A stretch of 64,000 nt of DNA, from contig NZ_LIPG01000003.1 in NCBI RefSeq assembly GCF_001905505.1, positions 124,001 through 188,000 of the forward strand, written 5' to 3'. Both the position numbers and the translations under genes were made by a program. Source of the stretch: Streptomyces sp. CB02058 (lineage in GTDB: Bacteria > Actinomycetota > Actinomycetes > Streptomycetales > Streptomycetaceae). Of the stretch, positions 17,437 to 26,057 are shown in pieces; positions within the stretch are counted from its first letter, which is position 1; every line of letters begins with the position of its first letter. The notes under the pieces are model-generated. The model had not been told where the DNA came from, searched no databases, and worked only from the letters and a program-made list of their open reading frames with translations.

Positions 17437-18234
17437 GTGACGTCTCTCGACAAGCCGACGTCCGACACGGACCAGCCCCACCGCACCGACCAGCAGGACG
17501 CCGACGCGAAGGCGGTCACGGAAGCCGCGCTCTTCGAGGCGTTCGGTGGTGTGCGCGGCATGGTGGAGACAGTCCTGCCCGGGCTGCTCTTCGTCACGAT
17601 CTTCACCATCAACAAGGACCTGACGGCCTCGGCGGTCGCCGCGTTGGGTGTCTCCCTGCTCCTCGTGGTCGTGCGGCTGCTCCGCAAGGACACCGTCAAG
17701 CACGCGTTCAGCGGGGTCTTCGGCGTCGCCTTCGGTGTGCTCTTCGCGAAGATGACGGGCAACGCCAAGGACTTCTACCTGCCGGGCATGATCTACACGC
17801 TCGGACTGGCCCTGGCGTATCTCGTCACCACCCTCGCGGGAGTGCCGCTGATCGGCCTGATCCTCGGCCCGGTCTTCAAGGAGAACCTCTCCTGGCGCAC
17901 CAGGAACCCGGGCCGCAAGAAGGCGTACGCGAAGGCCAGCTACGCCTGGGGCCTGATCCTGCTCGCCAAGTGCGCGATCCTGTTCCCGCTGTACTGGTGG
18001 GCCGACACCACCCAGCTCGGCTGGGTCCTGGTCGCGCTCAAGATCCCGCCGTTCCTGCTCGCGGTGTATCTGACCTGGGTCTTCCTCGCCAAGGCGCCGC
18101 CGCCCATCGACGTGTTCGCCGAGATGGAGGCGGAGGAGCAGGCCGAGAAGGCCCGCAAGGCCGAACAGAGCGCCCGGGAAGCGGAGGACCGCAGGGCCGC
18201 ACAGGCCGCGGAGGCCCGCACCTACGAGCTCTGA
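17437..18234 (+). CDS. DUF3159 membrane protein
   Basis: 265 residues with a cytosolic N-terminus (1-45), about five to six hydrophobic helices (from LPGLLFVTIFTINKDLTASA near 48 to PPFLLAVYLTWVFLA near 220) and a charged, Ala/Glu-rich C-terminal helix likely forming a coiled coil. DUF3159 is actinobacterial and often neighbours the OB-fold and TrkA genes. Function unknown. GTG at 17437 with AAGGAG upstream. Confidence 0.87.
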   Translation: MTSLDKPTSDTDQPHRTDQQDADAKAVTEAALFEAFGGVRGMVETVLPGLLFVTIFTINKDLTASAVAALGVSLLLVVVRLLRKDTVKHAFSGVFGVAFGVLFAKMTGNAKDFYLPGMIYTLGLALAYLVTTLAGVPLIGLILGPVFKENLSWRTRNPGRKKAYAKASYAWGLILLAKCAILFPLYWWADTTQLGWVLVALKIPPFLLAVYLTWVFLAKAPPPIDVFAEMEAEEQAEKARKAEQSAREAEDRRAAQAAEARTYEL

Positions 18235-18244
18235 GGTACGCGTA

Positions 18245-18287
18245 CGAGAGGGGCCCCGGACCGTGCCACGGTCCGGGGCCCCTCTCG
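18245..18287. terminator. Bidirectional terminator between DUF3159 and trkA
   Basis: Perfect 18-bp stem (18245-18262 with 18270-18287) with a 7-base loop that can partly pair. It lies between two convergent genes and can end both transcripts. Confidence 0.9.
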
Positions 18288-18298
18288 CATGATCCCGC

Positions 18299-18976
18299 TC
18301 AGTCCTCGGCCGGTTCCCGGCGGACCGACAGCAGGTCCTCCAGCTGCTCCTCGCGCGCCTGGGCGGCCACGAACAGCAGTTCGTCACCCGCCTCCAGGGT
18401 CTCCTCGGGGCTCGGCGTCAGCACCCGCGTACCTCGGATGATCGTGACGAGCGAGGTGTCCTCGGGCCAGGCGACGTCGCTCACCCGGATACCGGCCATC
18501 GCCGACTCCGGGGGCAGCGTCAGCTCGACCAGGTTGGCGTCGCCGTGGCTGAACCGCAGCAGCCGGACGAGATCGCCGACGCTCACGGCCTCCTCGACCA
18601 GGGCGGACATCAGACGCGGCGTGGAGACCGCGACGTCGACGCCCCAGGACTCGTTGAACAGCCACTCGTTCTTCGGGTTGTTCACCCGCGCCACGACCCT
18701 CGGCACGCCGTACTCGGTCTTCGCGAGCAACGAGACGACCAGGTTGACCTTGTCGTCGCCCGTCGAGGCGATCACGACGTTGCACCGCTGGAGCGCGGCC
18801 TCGTCGAGGGACGTGATCTCACAGGCGTCCGCGAGGAGCCACTCGGCCATCGGGACCCGCTCCACCGAGATGGCGGTCGGTGCCTTGTCGATCAGCAGCA
18901 CCTCGTGCCCGTTCTCCAGGAGCTCGGCCGCGATGGAACGGCCCACCGCGCCGGCCCCGGCAATCGCCACGCGCAT
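18299..18976 (-). CDS. trkA: TrkA/RCK-family K+ regulatory protein (second of pair)
   Basis: 225-residue cytosolic protein with a Rossmann TrkA_N domain (MRVAIAGAGAVGRSIAAEL, Gly-rich NAD(H)-binding loop, Asp ending strand 2 in VLLID) and a C-terminal RCK_C domain (about 140-215). It gates K+ transport in response to nucleotide. The ATG overlaps the stop of the preceding trkA gene by one base (TGATG), so the two subunits are made together, probably as a heteromeric ring. No Trk/Ktr membrane subunit is adjacent. Confidence 0.93.
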   Translation of the reverse strand: MRVAIAGAGAVGRSIAAELLENGHEVLLIDKAPTAISVERVPMAEWLLADACEITSLDEAALQRCNVVIASTGDDKVNLVVSLLAKTEYGVPRVVARVNNPKNEWLFNESWGVDVAVSTPRLMSALVEEAVSVGDLVRLLRFSHGDANLVELTLPPESAMAGIRVSDVAWPEDTSLVTIIRGTRVLTPSPEETLEAGDELLFVAAQAREEQLEDLLSVRREPAED

Positions 18977-19644
18977 CAGTGACCGCCCTCCTCGGGACCT
19001 TCGGCAAAGGCCTCCTCGACCTTCGCGATCTCGTCCGTACGCATCATCACGTGGACCAGGTCGCCCTCCTGCAGAACCGTCTGCGACGTGGGCAGTATGG
19101 CCTCACCCAGGCGGGTGAGGAAGGCGACCCGTACGCCCGTCTCCTCCTGCAGTGTGCTGATCTTGTGGCCGATCCAGGACGGCGTCGTGTGCACCTCGGC
19201 GAGCTGCACACCACCGCTCGGGTCGCGCCACAGCGGCTCGGCGCCCGACGGCAGCAGCCGCCGCAGCATCTGGTCCGCCGTCCAGCGGACCGTGGCCACC
19301 GTGGGGATGCCCAGACGCTGGTAGACCTCGGCACGCCGGGGGTCGTAGATGCGCGCCGCGACGTTCTCGATACCGAACATCTCGCGCGCCACCCGGGCGG
19401 CGATGATGTTGGAGTTGTCGCCGCTGCTGACGGCGGCGAAGGCTCCGGCCTCCTCGATACCCGCCTCGCGCAGGGTGTCCTGGTCGAAGCCGACCCCGCT
19501 GACCCGCCGGCCGCCGAACCCCGCACCGAGGCGGCGGAACGCCGTGGGGTCCTGGTCGATCACGGCGACCGTGTGCCCCTGCTGCTCCAGGGTCTGCGCG
19601 AGAGCGGCTCCGACGCGCCCGCAGCCCATGATGACGATGTGCAC
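18976..19644 (-). CDS. trkA: TrkA/RCK-family K+ regulatory protein (first of pair)
   Basis: 222 residues; GTG start MHIVIMGCGRVGAALAQTL with the dinucleotide-binding glycine loop and VAVIDQD, then an RCK_C domain (about 135-210). Paralogue of, and translationally coupled to, the gene at 18299-18976. It diverges from the KimA-like permease gene across a 369-bp gap that holds both promoters and no credible gene. RCK_C domains of this type can bind c-di-AMP; whether this one does is not visible. Confidence 0.93.
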   Translation of the reverse strand: MHIVIMGCGRVGAALAQTLEQQGHTVAVIDQDPTAFRRLGAGFGGRRVSGVGFDQDTLREAGIEEAGAFAAVSSGDNSNIIAARVAREMFGIENVAARIYDPRRAEVYQRLGIPTVATVRWTADQMLRRLLPSGAEPLWRDPSGGVQLAEVHTTPSWIGHKISTLQEETGVRVAFLTRLGEAILPTSQTVLQEGDLVHVMMRTDEIAKVEEAFAEGPEEGGH

Positions 19645-20000
19645 CTTGCGCCTACCTCGCCGTCCTGGTCATCCGGATGACCTGCGAAAACACCCTGCTC
19701 ACACTTCTCTCTCAGCTTGCGGGGCAAACAATGGGGCAACCACCTTCGGCGTTGCCCGGGGATGAGCTTATGCGGCGGCATCCGCACCGCCTCATCCGAG
19801 TGTGCGTATCGAACGGCCCCATGAGCAAAAGGGGGACCGGTCCGAGGAGGCGCGAGACGGTGATCCCGGGGGTGTCCACCCACCCGGACCGCAAGGATTT
19901 CGTTAAGGATTCCATGGACTTTTGCGGTGAGGGCGGGTAATTATGAAGGTTTTCCGGGCGCGGAGGGGGTGGTGCCTCGGCGGCGTGTCCCACGAGCGCT

Positions 20001-20006
20001 TACGAT
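20001..20006 (+). promoter_or_regulatory. -10 element TACGAT for leaderless permease transcript
   Basis: TACGAT ends 7 bases before the GTG at 20014, the spacing expected if transcription starts at the start codon. No Shine-Dalgarno precedes the GTG. The -35 region is weak. Confidence 0.55.
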
Positions 20007-20013
20007 CCTCCCC

Positions 20014-22065
20014 GTGTCCAAACTGACCGACGTGCCCAAACGGATCCTGATCGGCCGGGCGCTGCGCAGCGACAAGCTGGGGGAAACGCTCCTCCCCAAG
20101 CGCATCGCGCTCCCCGTCTTCGCGTCCGACCCGCTGTCCTCCGTTGCGTACGCCCCGGGAGAAGTGCTCCTGGTGCTCTCCATCGCGGGTGTGTCGGCGT
20201 ACCACTTCAGCCCGTGGATCGCGGTCGCCGTCGTGGTCCTGATGTTCACGGTCGTCGCCTCGTACCGGCAGAACGTGCGCGCCTACCCGAGCGGCGGCGG
20301 CGACTACGAGGTCGCCAACACCAACCTCGGGCCCAAGGCCGGCCTGACCGTCGCCAGCGCCCTCCTCGTCGACTACGTCCTCACCGTCGCCGTGTCGATC
20401 TCCTCCGGCGTGGAGAACCTCGGCTCCGCCATCCCCTTCGTCGTCGAGCACAAGACGTTCTGCGCCATCGGCGCCATCGTGCTGCTCACCCTGATGAACC
20501 TCCGGGGCGTGAAGGAGTCCGGCAAGCTCTTCGCGATCCCGACGTACCTCTTCGTGGCCGGCGTCTTCGCGATGATCATCTGGGGCGCCTTCCGGGGTCT
20601 CGCCCTCGGCGACACCATGCACGCACCCACCTCGGACTACGAGATCAAGCCCGAGCACGAGGGGCTCGCCGGCTTCGCCCTCGTCTTCCTGCTGCTGCGC
20701 GCCTTCTCCTCCGGCTGCGCGGCGCTCACCGGCGTCGAGGCGATCAGTAACGGCGTACCCGCCTTCCGCAAGCCGAAGAGCAAGAACGCGGCGACCACCC
20801 TCGCGGCGATGGGCCTGCTGGCCGTCACCATGTTCTGCGGCATCATCGGCCTCGCCATGGCCACCGACGTCAAGATGGCCGAGAACCCGGCGAAGGACCT
20901 GATCCACAACGGTGCGGCCGTCGGCGAGAGCTTCGTCCAGGACCCGGTCATCTCCCAGGTCGCCGCCGCTGTGTTCGGCGAGGGCACCTTCCTCTTCGTC
21001 TTCCTGGCGGCGGCCACCGCACTCGTGCTCTTCCTCGCCGCCAACACCGCGTACAACGGCTTCCCGCTCCTCGGCTCGATCCTCGCCCAGGACCGCTACC
21101 TGCCCCGCCAGCTGCACACCCGCGGCGACCGGCTGGCCTTCTCCAACGGCATCGTGCTGCTCGCCGGTGCCGCGATCCTGCTCGTATGGATCTACGGGGC
21201 CGACTCGACCCGGCTCATCCAGCTGTACATCGTCGGCGTCTTCGTCTCCTTCACGCTGAGCCAGACCGGCATGGTGCGGCACTGGAACCGCCATCTGCGT
21301 ACCGAGAAGGACCCGGCGGCACGGCGCCACATGATCCGCTCCCGCGCGATCAACACCTTCGGCGCGTTCTTCACCGGCCTCGTGCTGGTCGTGGTCCTGG
21401 CCACCAAGTTCACCCACGGCGCCTGGGTCGCGCTGCTCGGCATGGTGATCTTCTTCGGCACGATGACCGCGATCCGCAAGCACTACGACCGGGTCGCCGA
21501 GGAGATCGCCGCGGCCGACACCCCGTCCGACGACACGGTCAGGCCCTCCCGGGTCCACTCGATCGTCCTGGTCTCCCGCATCCACCGGCCCACGCTGCGC
21601 GCCCTCGCGTACGCGAAGCTGGTGCGCTCGGACCAGCTGGAGGCGCTGTCCATCAGCGTCGACCCGGACGAGACCAAGGCGCTCCGGGAGGACTGGGAGC
21701 GGCGCGGTATCGACATCCCGCTCAAGATCCTCGACTCGCCGTACCGCGAGGTGACCCGGCCGGTCATCGAGTACGTGAAGAGCCTGCGCAAGGACCGGCC
21801 CCGCGATGTGATCAGCGTCTACATCCCGGAGTACGTGGTGGGCCACTGGTACGAACACCTGCTGCACAACCAGAGCGCGCTGCGGCTCAAGGGCCGGCTC
21901 CTGTTCACCCCGGGCGTGATGGTGACCTCGGTGCCCTACCAGCTGGAGTCCTCCGAGGCCGCCAAGGTGCGGGCCAGGCGCCGCGCGGACTGGAACGCGC
22001 CGGGTTCCGTGCGCCGCGGGCCGGTCGAGCGGCGGCACCACAAGGAGTCCGGCACCAGGAGCTGA
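20014..22065 (+). CDS. KimA-like K+ importer (APC superfamily)
   Basis: 683 residues: an APC-type core of about 12 TM helices (residues about 35-470) and a cytosolic C-terminal domain (about 480-660). Blocks such as AFSSGCAALTGVEAISNGVP, RGDRLAFSNGIVLL and FVSFTLSQTGM, with HLLHNQSALRLKGRLLF in the tail, closely follow the Bacillus subtilis KimA (YdaO) K+/H+ symporter as I remember it. KimA is inhibited by c-di-AMP; here any such control would be on the protein, since the mRNA appears leaderless and leaves no room for a ydaO riboswitch. Divergent from the trkA pair, consistent with shared K+ homeostasis. Confidence 0.88.
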   Translation: MSKLTDVPKRILIGRALRSDKLGETLLPKRIALPVFASDPLSSVAYAPGEVLLVLSIAGVSAYHFSPWIAVAVVVLMFTVVASYRQNVRAYPSGGGDYEVANTNLGPKAGLTVASALLVDYVLTVAVSISSGVENLGSAIPFVVEHKTFCAIGAIVLLTLMNLRGVKESGKLFAIPTYLFVAGVFAMIIWGAFRGLALGDTMHAPTSDYEIKPEHEGLAGFALVFLLLRAFSSGCAALTGVEAISNGVPAFRKPKSKNAATTLAAMGLLAVTMFCGIIGLAMATDVKMAENPAKDLIHNGAAVGESFVQDPVISQVAAAVFGEGTFLFVFLAAATALVLFLAANTAYNGFPLLGSILAQDRYLPRQLHTRGDRLAFSNGIVLLAGAAILLVWIYGADSTRLIQLYIVGVFVSFTLSQTGMVRHWNRHLRTEKDPAARRHMIRSRAINTFGAFFTGLVLVVVLATKFTHGAWVALLGMVIFFGTMTAIRKHYDRVAEEIAAADTPSDDTVRPSRVHSIVLVSRIHRPTLRALAYAKLVRSDQLEALSISVDPDETKALREDWERRGIDIPLKILDSPYREVTRPVIEYVKSLRKDRPRDVISVYIPEYVVGHWYEHLLHNQSALRLKGRLLFTPGVMVTSVPYQLESSEAAKVRARRRADWNAPGSVRRGPVERRHHKESGTRS

Positions 22066-22171
22066 CGCGCTCCCACCGCTCGTGGTAAGCGGTCGGCCGG
22101 CACCCACGTAGACTCGTAGGTTGTTGTCCGGCCGCTTTCCCGTTTCCCTTGATCTCTGGAGCCACCCCCTC

Positions 22172-23530
22172 ATGCAGAACGAATCCACCTCGTCGCAGAC
22201 CGGGGAGCAGCAGGGCGGGGAGTCGCTCGTCGGCCGGGAGTACGAGGTCGAGGTCGGCCCCGTCGCCCACGGCGGCCACTGCATCGCCCGCACGTCCGAG
22301 GGCCAGGTCCTCTTCGTGCGCCACACCCTCCCCGGCGAGAAGGTCGTCGCCCGGGTCACCGAGGGCGAGAGCGGCTCGCGCTTCCTGCGCGCGGACGCGG
22401 TCACGGTGATCGACGCGTCCAAGGACCGTGTCGAGGCACCCTGCCCCTACGCGGGCCCCGGCAAGTGCGGCGGCTGCGACTGGCAGCACGCCAAGCCCGG
22501 CGCGCAGCGCCGCCTCAAGGGCGAGGTGATCGCCGAGCAGCTCCAGCGCCTCGCGGGCCTCACGCCCGAGGAGGCCGGCTGGGACGGCACGGTCATGCCC
22601 GCCGAGGGCGACAAGCTCCCGCCGGGCCAGGTCCCGGCATGGCGCACGCGCGTCCAGTACGCCATCGACGCGGACGGCCGGGTCGGGCTGCGCAAGCACC
22701 GCTCGCACGATGTCGAGGTCATCGACGAGTGCCTGATCGCCGCCCCGGGCGTCTCCGAGCTCGGCATCGAGAAGCAGGACTGGCCGCAGATGGCCACGGT
22801 GGAGGCCATCTCCGCCACCGGCTCCCACGACCGCCAGGTCATCCTGACCCCGCGCGAGGGCGGCCGGCTCCCGCTGGTCGAGCTGGACAAGCCGGTCTCC
22901 GTGATGCGCGTCGACGAGAAGGACGGCGGCGTCCACCGCGTCCACGGCCGCGCCTTCGTGCGCGAGCGCGCCGACGACCGTACGTACCGCGTCGGGTCGG
23001 GCGGCTTCTGGCAGGTCCACCCGCAGGCGGCGGACACCCTGGTCCGCGCGGTCATGCAGGGGCTGCTGCCCCGCAAGAACGACACGGCGCTCGACCTCTA
23101 CTGCGGCGTCGGCCTGTTCGCCGGTGCCATCGGCCAGCGGATCGGCGAGAAGGGCGCGGTGCTGGGCATCGAGTCCGGCAAGCGCGCGGTCGAGGACGCC
23201 CGGCACAACCTCAAGGACCTGGACCGGGTCCGCATCGAACACGGCAAGGTCGACCAGGTCCTGCCGCGCACGGGCATCACCGAGTGCGACCTGATCGCCC
23301 TGGACCCGCCCCGCGCGGGCGCGGGCAAGGCCACGGTCAAGCAGCTGGTCGCCCTGGGCGCCCGCCGCATCGCGTACGTGGCCTGCGACCCGGCGGCGCT
23401 GGCGCGGGACATCGCGTACTTCAAGGACGGCGGATACCGGGTGCGGACGCTGCGGGCGTTCGATCTGTTCCCGATGACGCATCACGTGGAGTGCGTGGCG
23501 ATTCTTGAGCCTGCTGAGAAGGGTGCCTGA
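22172..23530 (+). CDS. TRAM-domain uracil-C5 RNA methyltransferase (TrmA/RlmD family)
   Basis: 452-residue SAM-dependent m5U methyltransferase of tRNA or 23S rRNA. Order: TRAM domain (about 20-78), a four-cysteine Fe-S region including CPYAGPGKCGGCDWQH, a central domain, then the SAM domain with LDLYCGVGLFAGAIGQ, DPPRAGAG and the catalytic-Cys motif AYVACDPAALARD. ATG at 22172 with TGGAGC upstream. RlmCD/RumA versus TrmA specificity cannot be assigned by eye. It follows the permease by 107 bp. Confidence 0.93.
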   Translation: MQNESTSSQTGEQQGGESLVGREYEVEVGPVAHGGHCIARTSEGQVLFVRHTLPGEKVVARVTEGESGSRFLRADAVTVIDASKDRVEAPCPYAGPGKCGGCDWQHAKPGAQRRLKGEVIAEQLQRLAGLTPEEAGWDGTVMPAEGDKLPPGQVPAWRTRVQYAIDADGRVGLRKHRSHDVEVIDECLIAAPGVSELGIEKQDWPQMATVEAISATGSHDRQVILTPREGGRLPLVELDKPVSVMRVDEKDGGVHRVHGRAFVRERADDRTYRVGSGGFWQVHPQAADTLVRAVMQGLLPRKNDTALDLYCGVGLFAGAIGQRIGEKGAVLGIESGKRAVEDARHNLKDLDRVRIEHGKVDQVLPRTGITECDLIALDPPRAGAGKATVKQLVALGARRIAYVACDPAALARDIAYFKDGGYRVRTLRAFDLFPMTHHVECVAILEPAEKGA

Positions 23531-23531
23531 C

Positions 23532-23553
23532 CTGCTGTTTCGCCGAACAGCAG
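23532..23553 (+). terminator. Hairpin directly after the methyltransferase gene
   Basis: CTGCTGTT (23532-23539), loop TCGCCG, AACAGCAG (23546-23553), starting two bases after the stop codon. Confidence 0.65.
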
Positions 23554-23646
23554 TGACCGGGCCCGGCTAGCTCGCTCGCCATGGCGTTGGTCGGAACGCT
23601 GACGGCGCCGCTGGTGTCGATGGTGACCTGAGCCGCCCCGTCCCGT

Positions 23647-23681
23647 GTGCAGGGCCCGGCCGTTACGGCCGGGCCCTGCAC
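23647..23681. terminator. Second strong hairpin in the 23.5-24.0 kb gap
   Basis: A perfect 16-bp inverted repeat around loop TTA. It lies about 120 bp after the methyltransferase stop. The gap 23531-23970 is otherwise without a supportable gene; short open frames on both strands owe part of their length to this palindrome. Confidence 0.6.
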
Positions 23682-23970
23682 GTGCGCGGTACTTTCCCTC
23701 TGCCGTCGCGCTGGTCGGCGCCGAGTTCACCGACGATGCGGTCATCGGCACCCTGTCGCGCAGTCCGATCGTGTGGGGGAACTGTGGTGTGGGGCCCGTC
23801 CAGGGGTCGGCCGTCCGATCGGTGACCCGTGGTCCGGACCGGTGGCGGGCCGCGGAATTCTCGGGGACGCAGGGGGTAGGCGGTGGCTGCCCATACGTTG
23901 CATCCCGCCCGGCAACCTGTTCTTGCCGGGCGAACGCCGACGCGACTCGACACACATACTGAGGTGAAGC

Positions 23971-25188
23971 ATGTCCGAGACGACCGAACGCACCGTGCTG
24001 GACGGTCAGGATGGTCAGACCGGTGAATCCTGCGAGGAGCGTTCCCTGCGGCTGAGACGCAGGCTGGAGCGGCTGATCGGTATCGCGGCCACTGAGGGGA
24101 ATTCTCTCGTGCCGCTGCGCAACGGCGACGAGATTTTCAGCGCGATGCTGGATGCGATCCGGGGCGCTGAGCACACCGTGGACATGATGACGTTCGTCTA
24201 CTGGCGTGGTGACATCGCGCACACGTTTGCCGAGGCCCTCGCCGAGCGCGCCCGTGCCGGAGTGCGGGTCCGGCTCATGCTGGACGGCTTCGGCAGCCGG
24301 CTCATCGAGAAGGACCAGTTGGATCTGATGGACGAGGCCGGGGTGGACGTGGCCTGGTTCCGCAAGCCGCTCTACCTCTCGCCGCTGAAGCAGAACCACC
24401 GCTGCCACCGCAAGGTCCTCGTCGTCGACGAGTCCACCGCGTTCACCGGCGGCGTCGGGATAGCCGAGGAGTGGTGCGGCGACGCCCGCAACGAGAACGA
24501 GTGGCGCGACACCCATGTCGAGCTCACCGGGCCCGCGGTCGACGGCCTTGCCGCGGCCTTCGCCCAGAACTGGGCCGAGTGCCACGACGAACTCTTCGAC
24601 GAACGCGACCGGTTCGTTGCCGGCGAGCACCACGGCGACGCCGTCGTCCAGGTGGTGCGCGGCTCGGCCTCATTCGGCTGGCAGGACATGCAGACCCTGA
24701 TCCGCGTCGTCCTCGAATCCGCCGAGGAGCGCGTCCGCCTCACCACCGCCTACTTCGCCCCCGACGCCTACTTCACCGGGCTGCTCTGCGCCGCCGCCCG
24801 CCGCGGGGTGGAGGTGGAGATACTGCTGCCCGGCCCGCACACCGACAAGCGGGTCTGCCAGCTGGCGGGGCAGCGCTACTACGAGGACCTGACTGCCTGC
24901 GGCGTGAAGATCTACCACTACCAGCCGACGATGATGCATGCCAAGATCATCACAGTCGACAGGATCGCCTCGCTGGTGGGCTCCACGAACTTCAACCGGC
25001 GCTCGCTCGACCATGACGAGGAAGTCATGCTCGCGGTCCTGGACCAGGACTTCACAGCGACTCTCGACGGCCACTTCGAACAGGACCGGGAGGAGAGCGT
25101 GCTGATCAGGCACGGCCGATGGAAGCGCCGCGATCTCATGCAAAGGGCACGGGAAGCGGCCGTCATGCCGATCCGCCGCTTTCTGTGA
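23971..25188 (+). CDS. Phospholipase D-family cardiolipin synthase-like enzyme
   Basis: 405 residues with two HxKxxxxD motifs: HRKVLVVDESTAFTGG (about 149-164) and MHAKIITVDRIASLVGSTNFN split over about 324-344. The pair forms one active site transferring phosphatidyl groups through a phospho-His intermediate. The layout matches ClsB/YbhO-type synthases lacking the N-terminal membrane helices of ClsA: no TM segment is visible, so it is probably peripheral. ATG at 23971 follows GAGGTGAAGC. Monocistronic as far as can be seen. Confidence 0.87.
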   Translation: MSETTERTVLDGQDGQTGESCEERSLRLRRRLERLIGIAATEGNSLVPLRNGDEIFSAMLDAIRGAEHTVDMMTFVYWRGDIAHTFAEALAERARAGVRVRLMLDGFGSRLIEKDQLDLMDEAGVDVAWFRKPLYLSPLKQNHRCHRKVLVVDESTAFTGGVGIAEEWCGDARNENEWRDTHVELTGPAVDGLAAAFAQNWAECHDELFDERDRFVAGEHHGDAVVQVVRGSASFGWQDMQTLIRVVLESAEERVRLTTAYFAPDAYFTGLLCAAARRGVEVEILLPGPHTDKRVCQLAGQRYYEDLTACGVKIYHYQPTMMHAKIITVDRIASLVGSTNFNRRSLDHDEEVMLAVLDQDFTATLDGHFEQDREESVLIRHGRWKRRDLMQRAREAAVMPIRRFL

Positions 25189-25426
25189 GCACTTGCCTCG
25201 AAACGTGGGGCAGGGGGTCCGTTTCAGGCAGCGAGAAGGCGGTTGAGCCATGTGAGAGTCCGTTGTCCACAATCAGCTGGAGCTGGACCACCCGGACTCG
25301 CCCCGCGAGCTCGGTTCCGACCTGACGCGCGATCGTGGCCACCAACTCTGCACCCATGGGCTTGTCCGATGTGCCGTGATCCGTGACCTGAAGGCCGGGC
25401 ATCTCCCAGGCGAACTCGGTCTCCAT
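25163..25426 (-). CDS. Possible small gene or gene remnant (87 aa)
   Basis: Open frame METEFAWEMPGLQVTDHG... including AELVATIARQVGTELAG and VRVVQLQLIVDNG, with a fairly high third-position GC. The last 26 bp overlap the 3' end of the cardiolipin synthase gene on the other strand. I do not recognise the protein and the C-terminal 20 residues look random. It may be a decayed gene. The remaining 25427-25575 shows nothing convincing. Confidence 0.3.
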   Translation of the reverse strand: METEFAWEMPGLQVTDHGTSDKPMGAELVATIARQVGTELAGRVRVVQLQLIVDNGLSHGSTAFSLPETDPLPHVSRQVLTESGGSA

Positions 25427-25575
25427 GCCAAGGACATGCCCGCATGTGCTTCAGCCAACGGGCCGGGGGCGGTGTCGGTGGTCGGCGATGAGCAAGTGCT
25501 CGAGCACGCCGCGCCACGACCTTGAAAGTCTCGTCCGGGGCCGTTTGTCTTCGCCGCGAGACCGAAAGTAATAGC

Positions 25576-25587
25576 ACGATCGGTCGT
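25576..25587. promoter_or_regulatory. Near-palindrome ACGATCGGTCGT, TetR-type operator candidate
   Basis: Ten of twelve positions are symmetric. It lies 21 bp before the ATG at 25608, over the presumed core promoter in an AT-richer stretch (GTTTAGTTTTATGCT). Confidence 0.4.
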
Positions 25588-25607
25588 TTAGTTTTATGCT
25601 CGCCGTC

Positions 25608-26057
25608 ATGACAACTCGACCCGTCACCTCCCGGCTGCTGCGCACCCGCTGGCGCTCCGGCCCCGTACCGCTGGCCCTCTGCCCCGTCGTTGTGAGCGTG
25701 ACCGACTTCACCGCGGCGAGCCATCCGCAGGCGGGTGTGATCGCTCTCGCGGGCCTGCGCCTCCGCCGCACATGGTCCCGGACGCCCGGTGCGCTCGGCA
25801 TGTGGCTGTGGGCCGAGGTGGCGGGCAGGCGCTCGGGCTCGGTGAGCGTGTGGCGCGACGCGGCCGCGCTCGAGGCGTTCGTGGGCCGCCCCGACCACAT
25901 CGCCGTCGTCCGGGCCCACCGGGGGCGCGGCACGATGCGGGCCGCCGCCTGGGAGGCCGAGGACTTCGATCCGGACGCCGTGTGGGGCCGGGCCCGCGCC
26001 CTGCTCGCCGGTACGACTCCCTGGCCGCAGGGCCCCGTACGCCTGGAGGACGCGTGA
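25608..26057 (+). CDS. Small monooxygenase-like/ABM-fold hypothetical protein
   Basis: 149 residues. Core pattern LCPVVVSVTDFTAAS, then LGMWLWAEVAGRRSGSVSVW and DAAALEAFVGRPDHIAVVRA resembles the ferredoxin-like alpha+beta fold of ABM/DUF3291 proteins, where the 'xxSxWxdxxAlxxFvxxpxH' element is common. No catalytic residue can be assigned. ATG at 25608; the preceding ATG at 25599 is also in frame. The stop overlaps the next start (GTGA), so it is coupled to the TIGR03086-type gene. Confidence 0.65.
   Translation: MTTRPVTSRLLRTRWRSGPVPLALCPVVVSVTDFTAASHPQAGVIALAGLRLRRTWSRTPGALGMWLWAEVAGRRSGSVSVWRDAAALEAFVGRPDHIAVVRAHRGRGTMRAAAWEAEDFDPDAVWGRARALLAGTTPWPQGPVRLEDA

Noticed and set aside
19903..22422. 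An 839-residue minus-strand open frame opposite the KimA-like gene
   Set aside because: Composition is of an antisense shadow (many Gln/His/Gly/Asp runs); the plus-strand permease is unambiguous.
23421..23967. Short open frames on both strands around the 23647-23681 hairpin, including a VTIDTSGAVSVPTNAMAS-like stretch
   Set aside because: Both frames share the palindrome as coding sequence and neither shows a family, start signal or neighbour; too weak for a gene call, though a remnant is possible.
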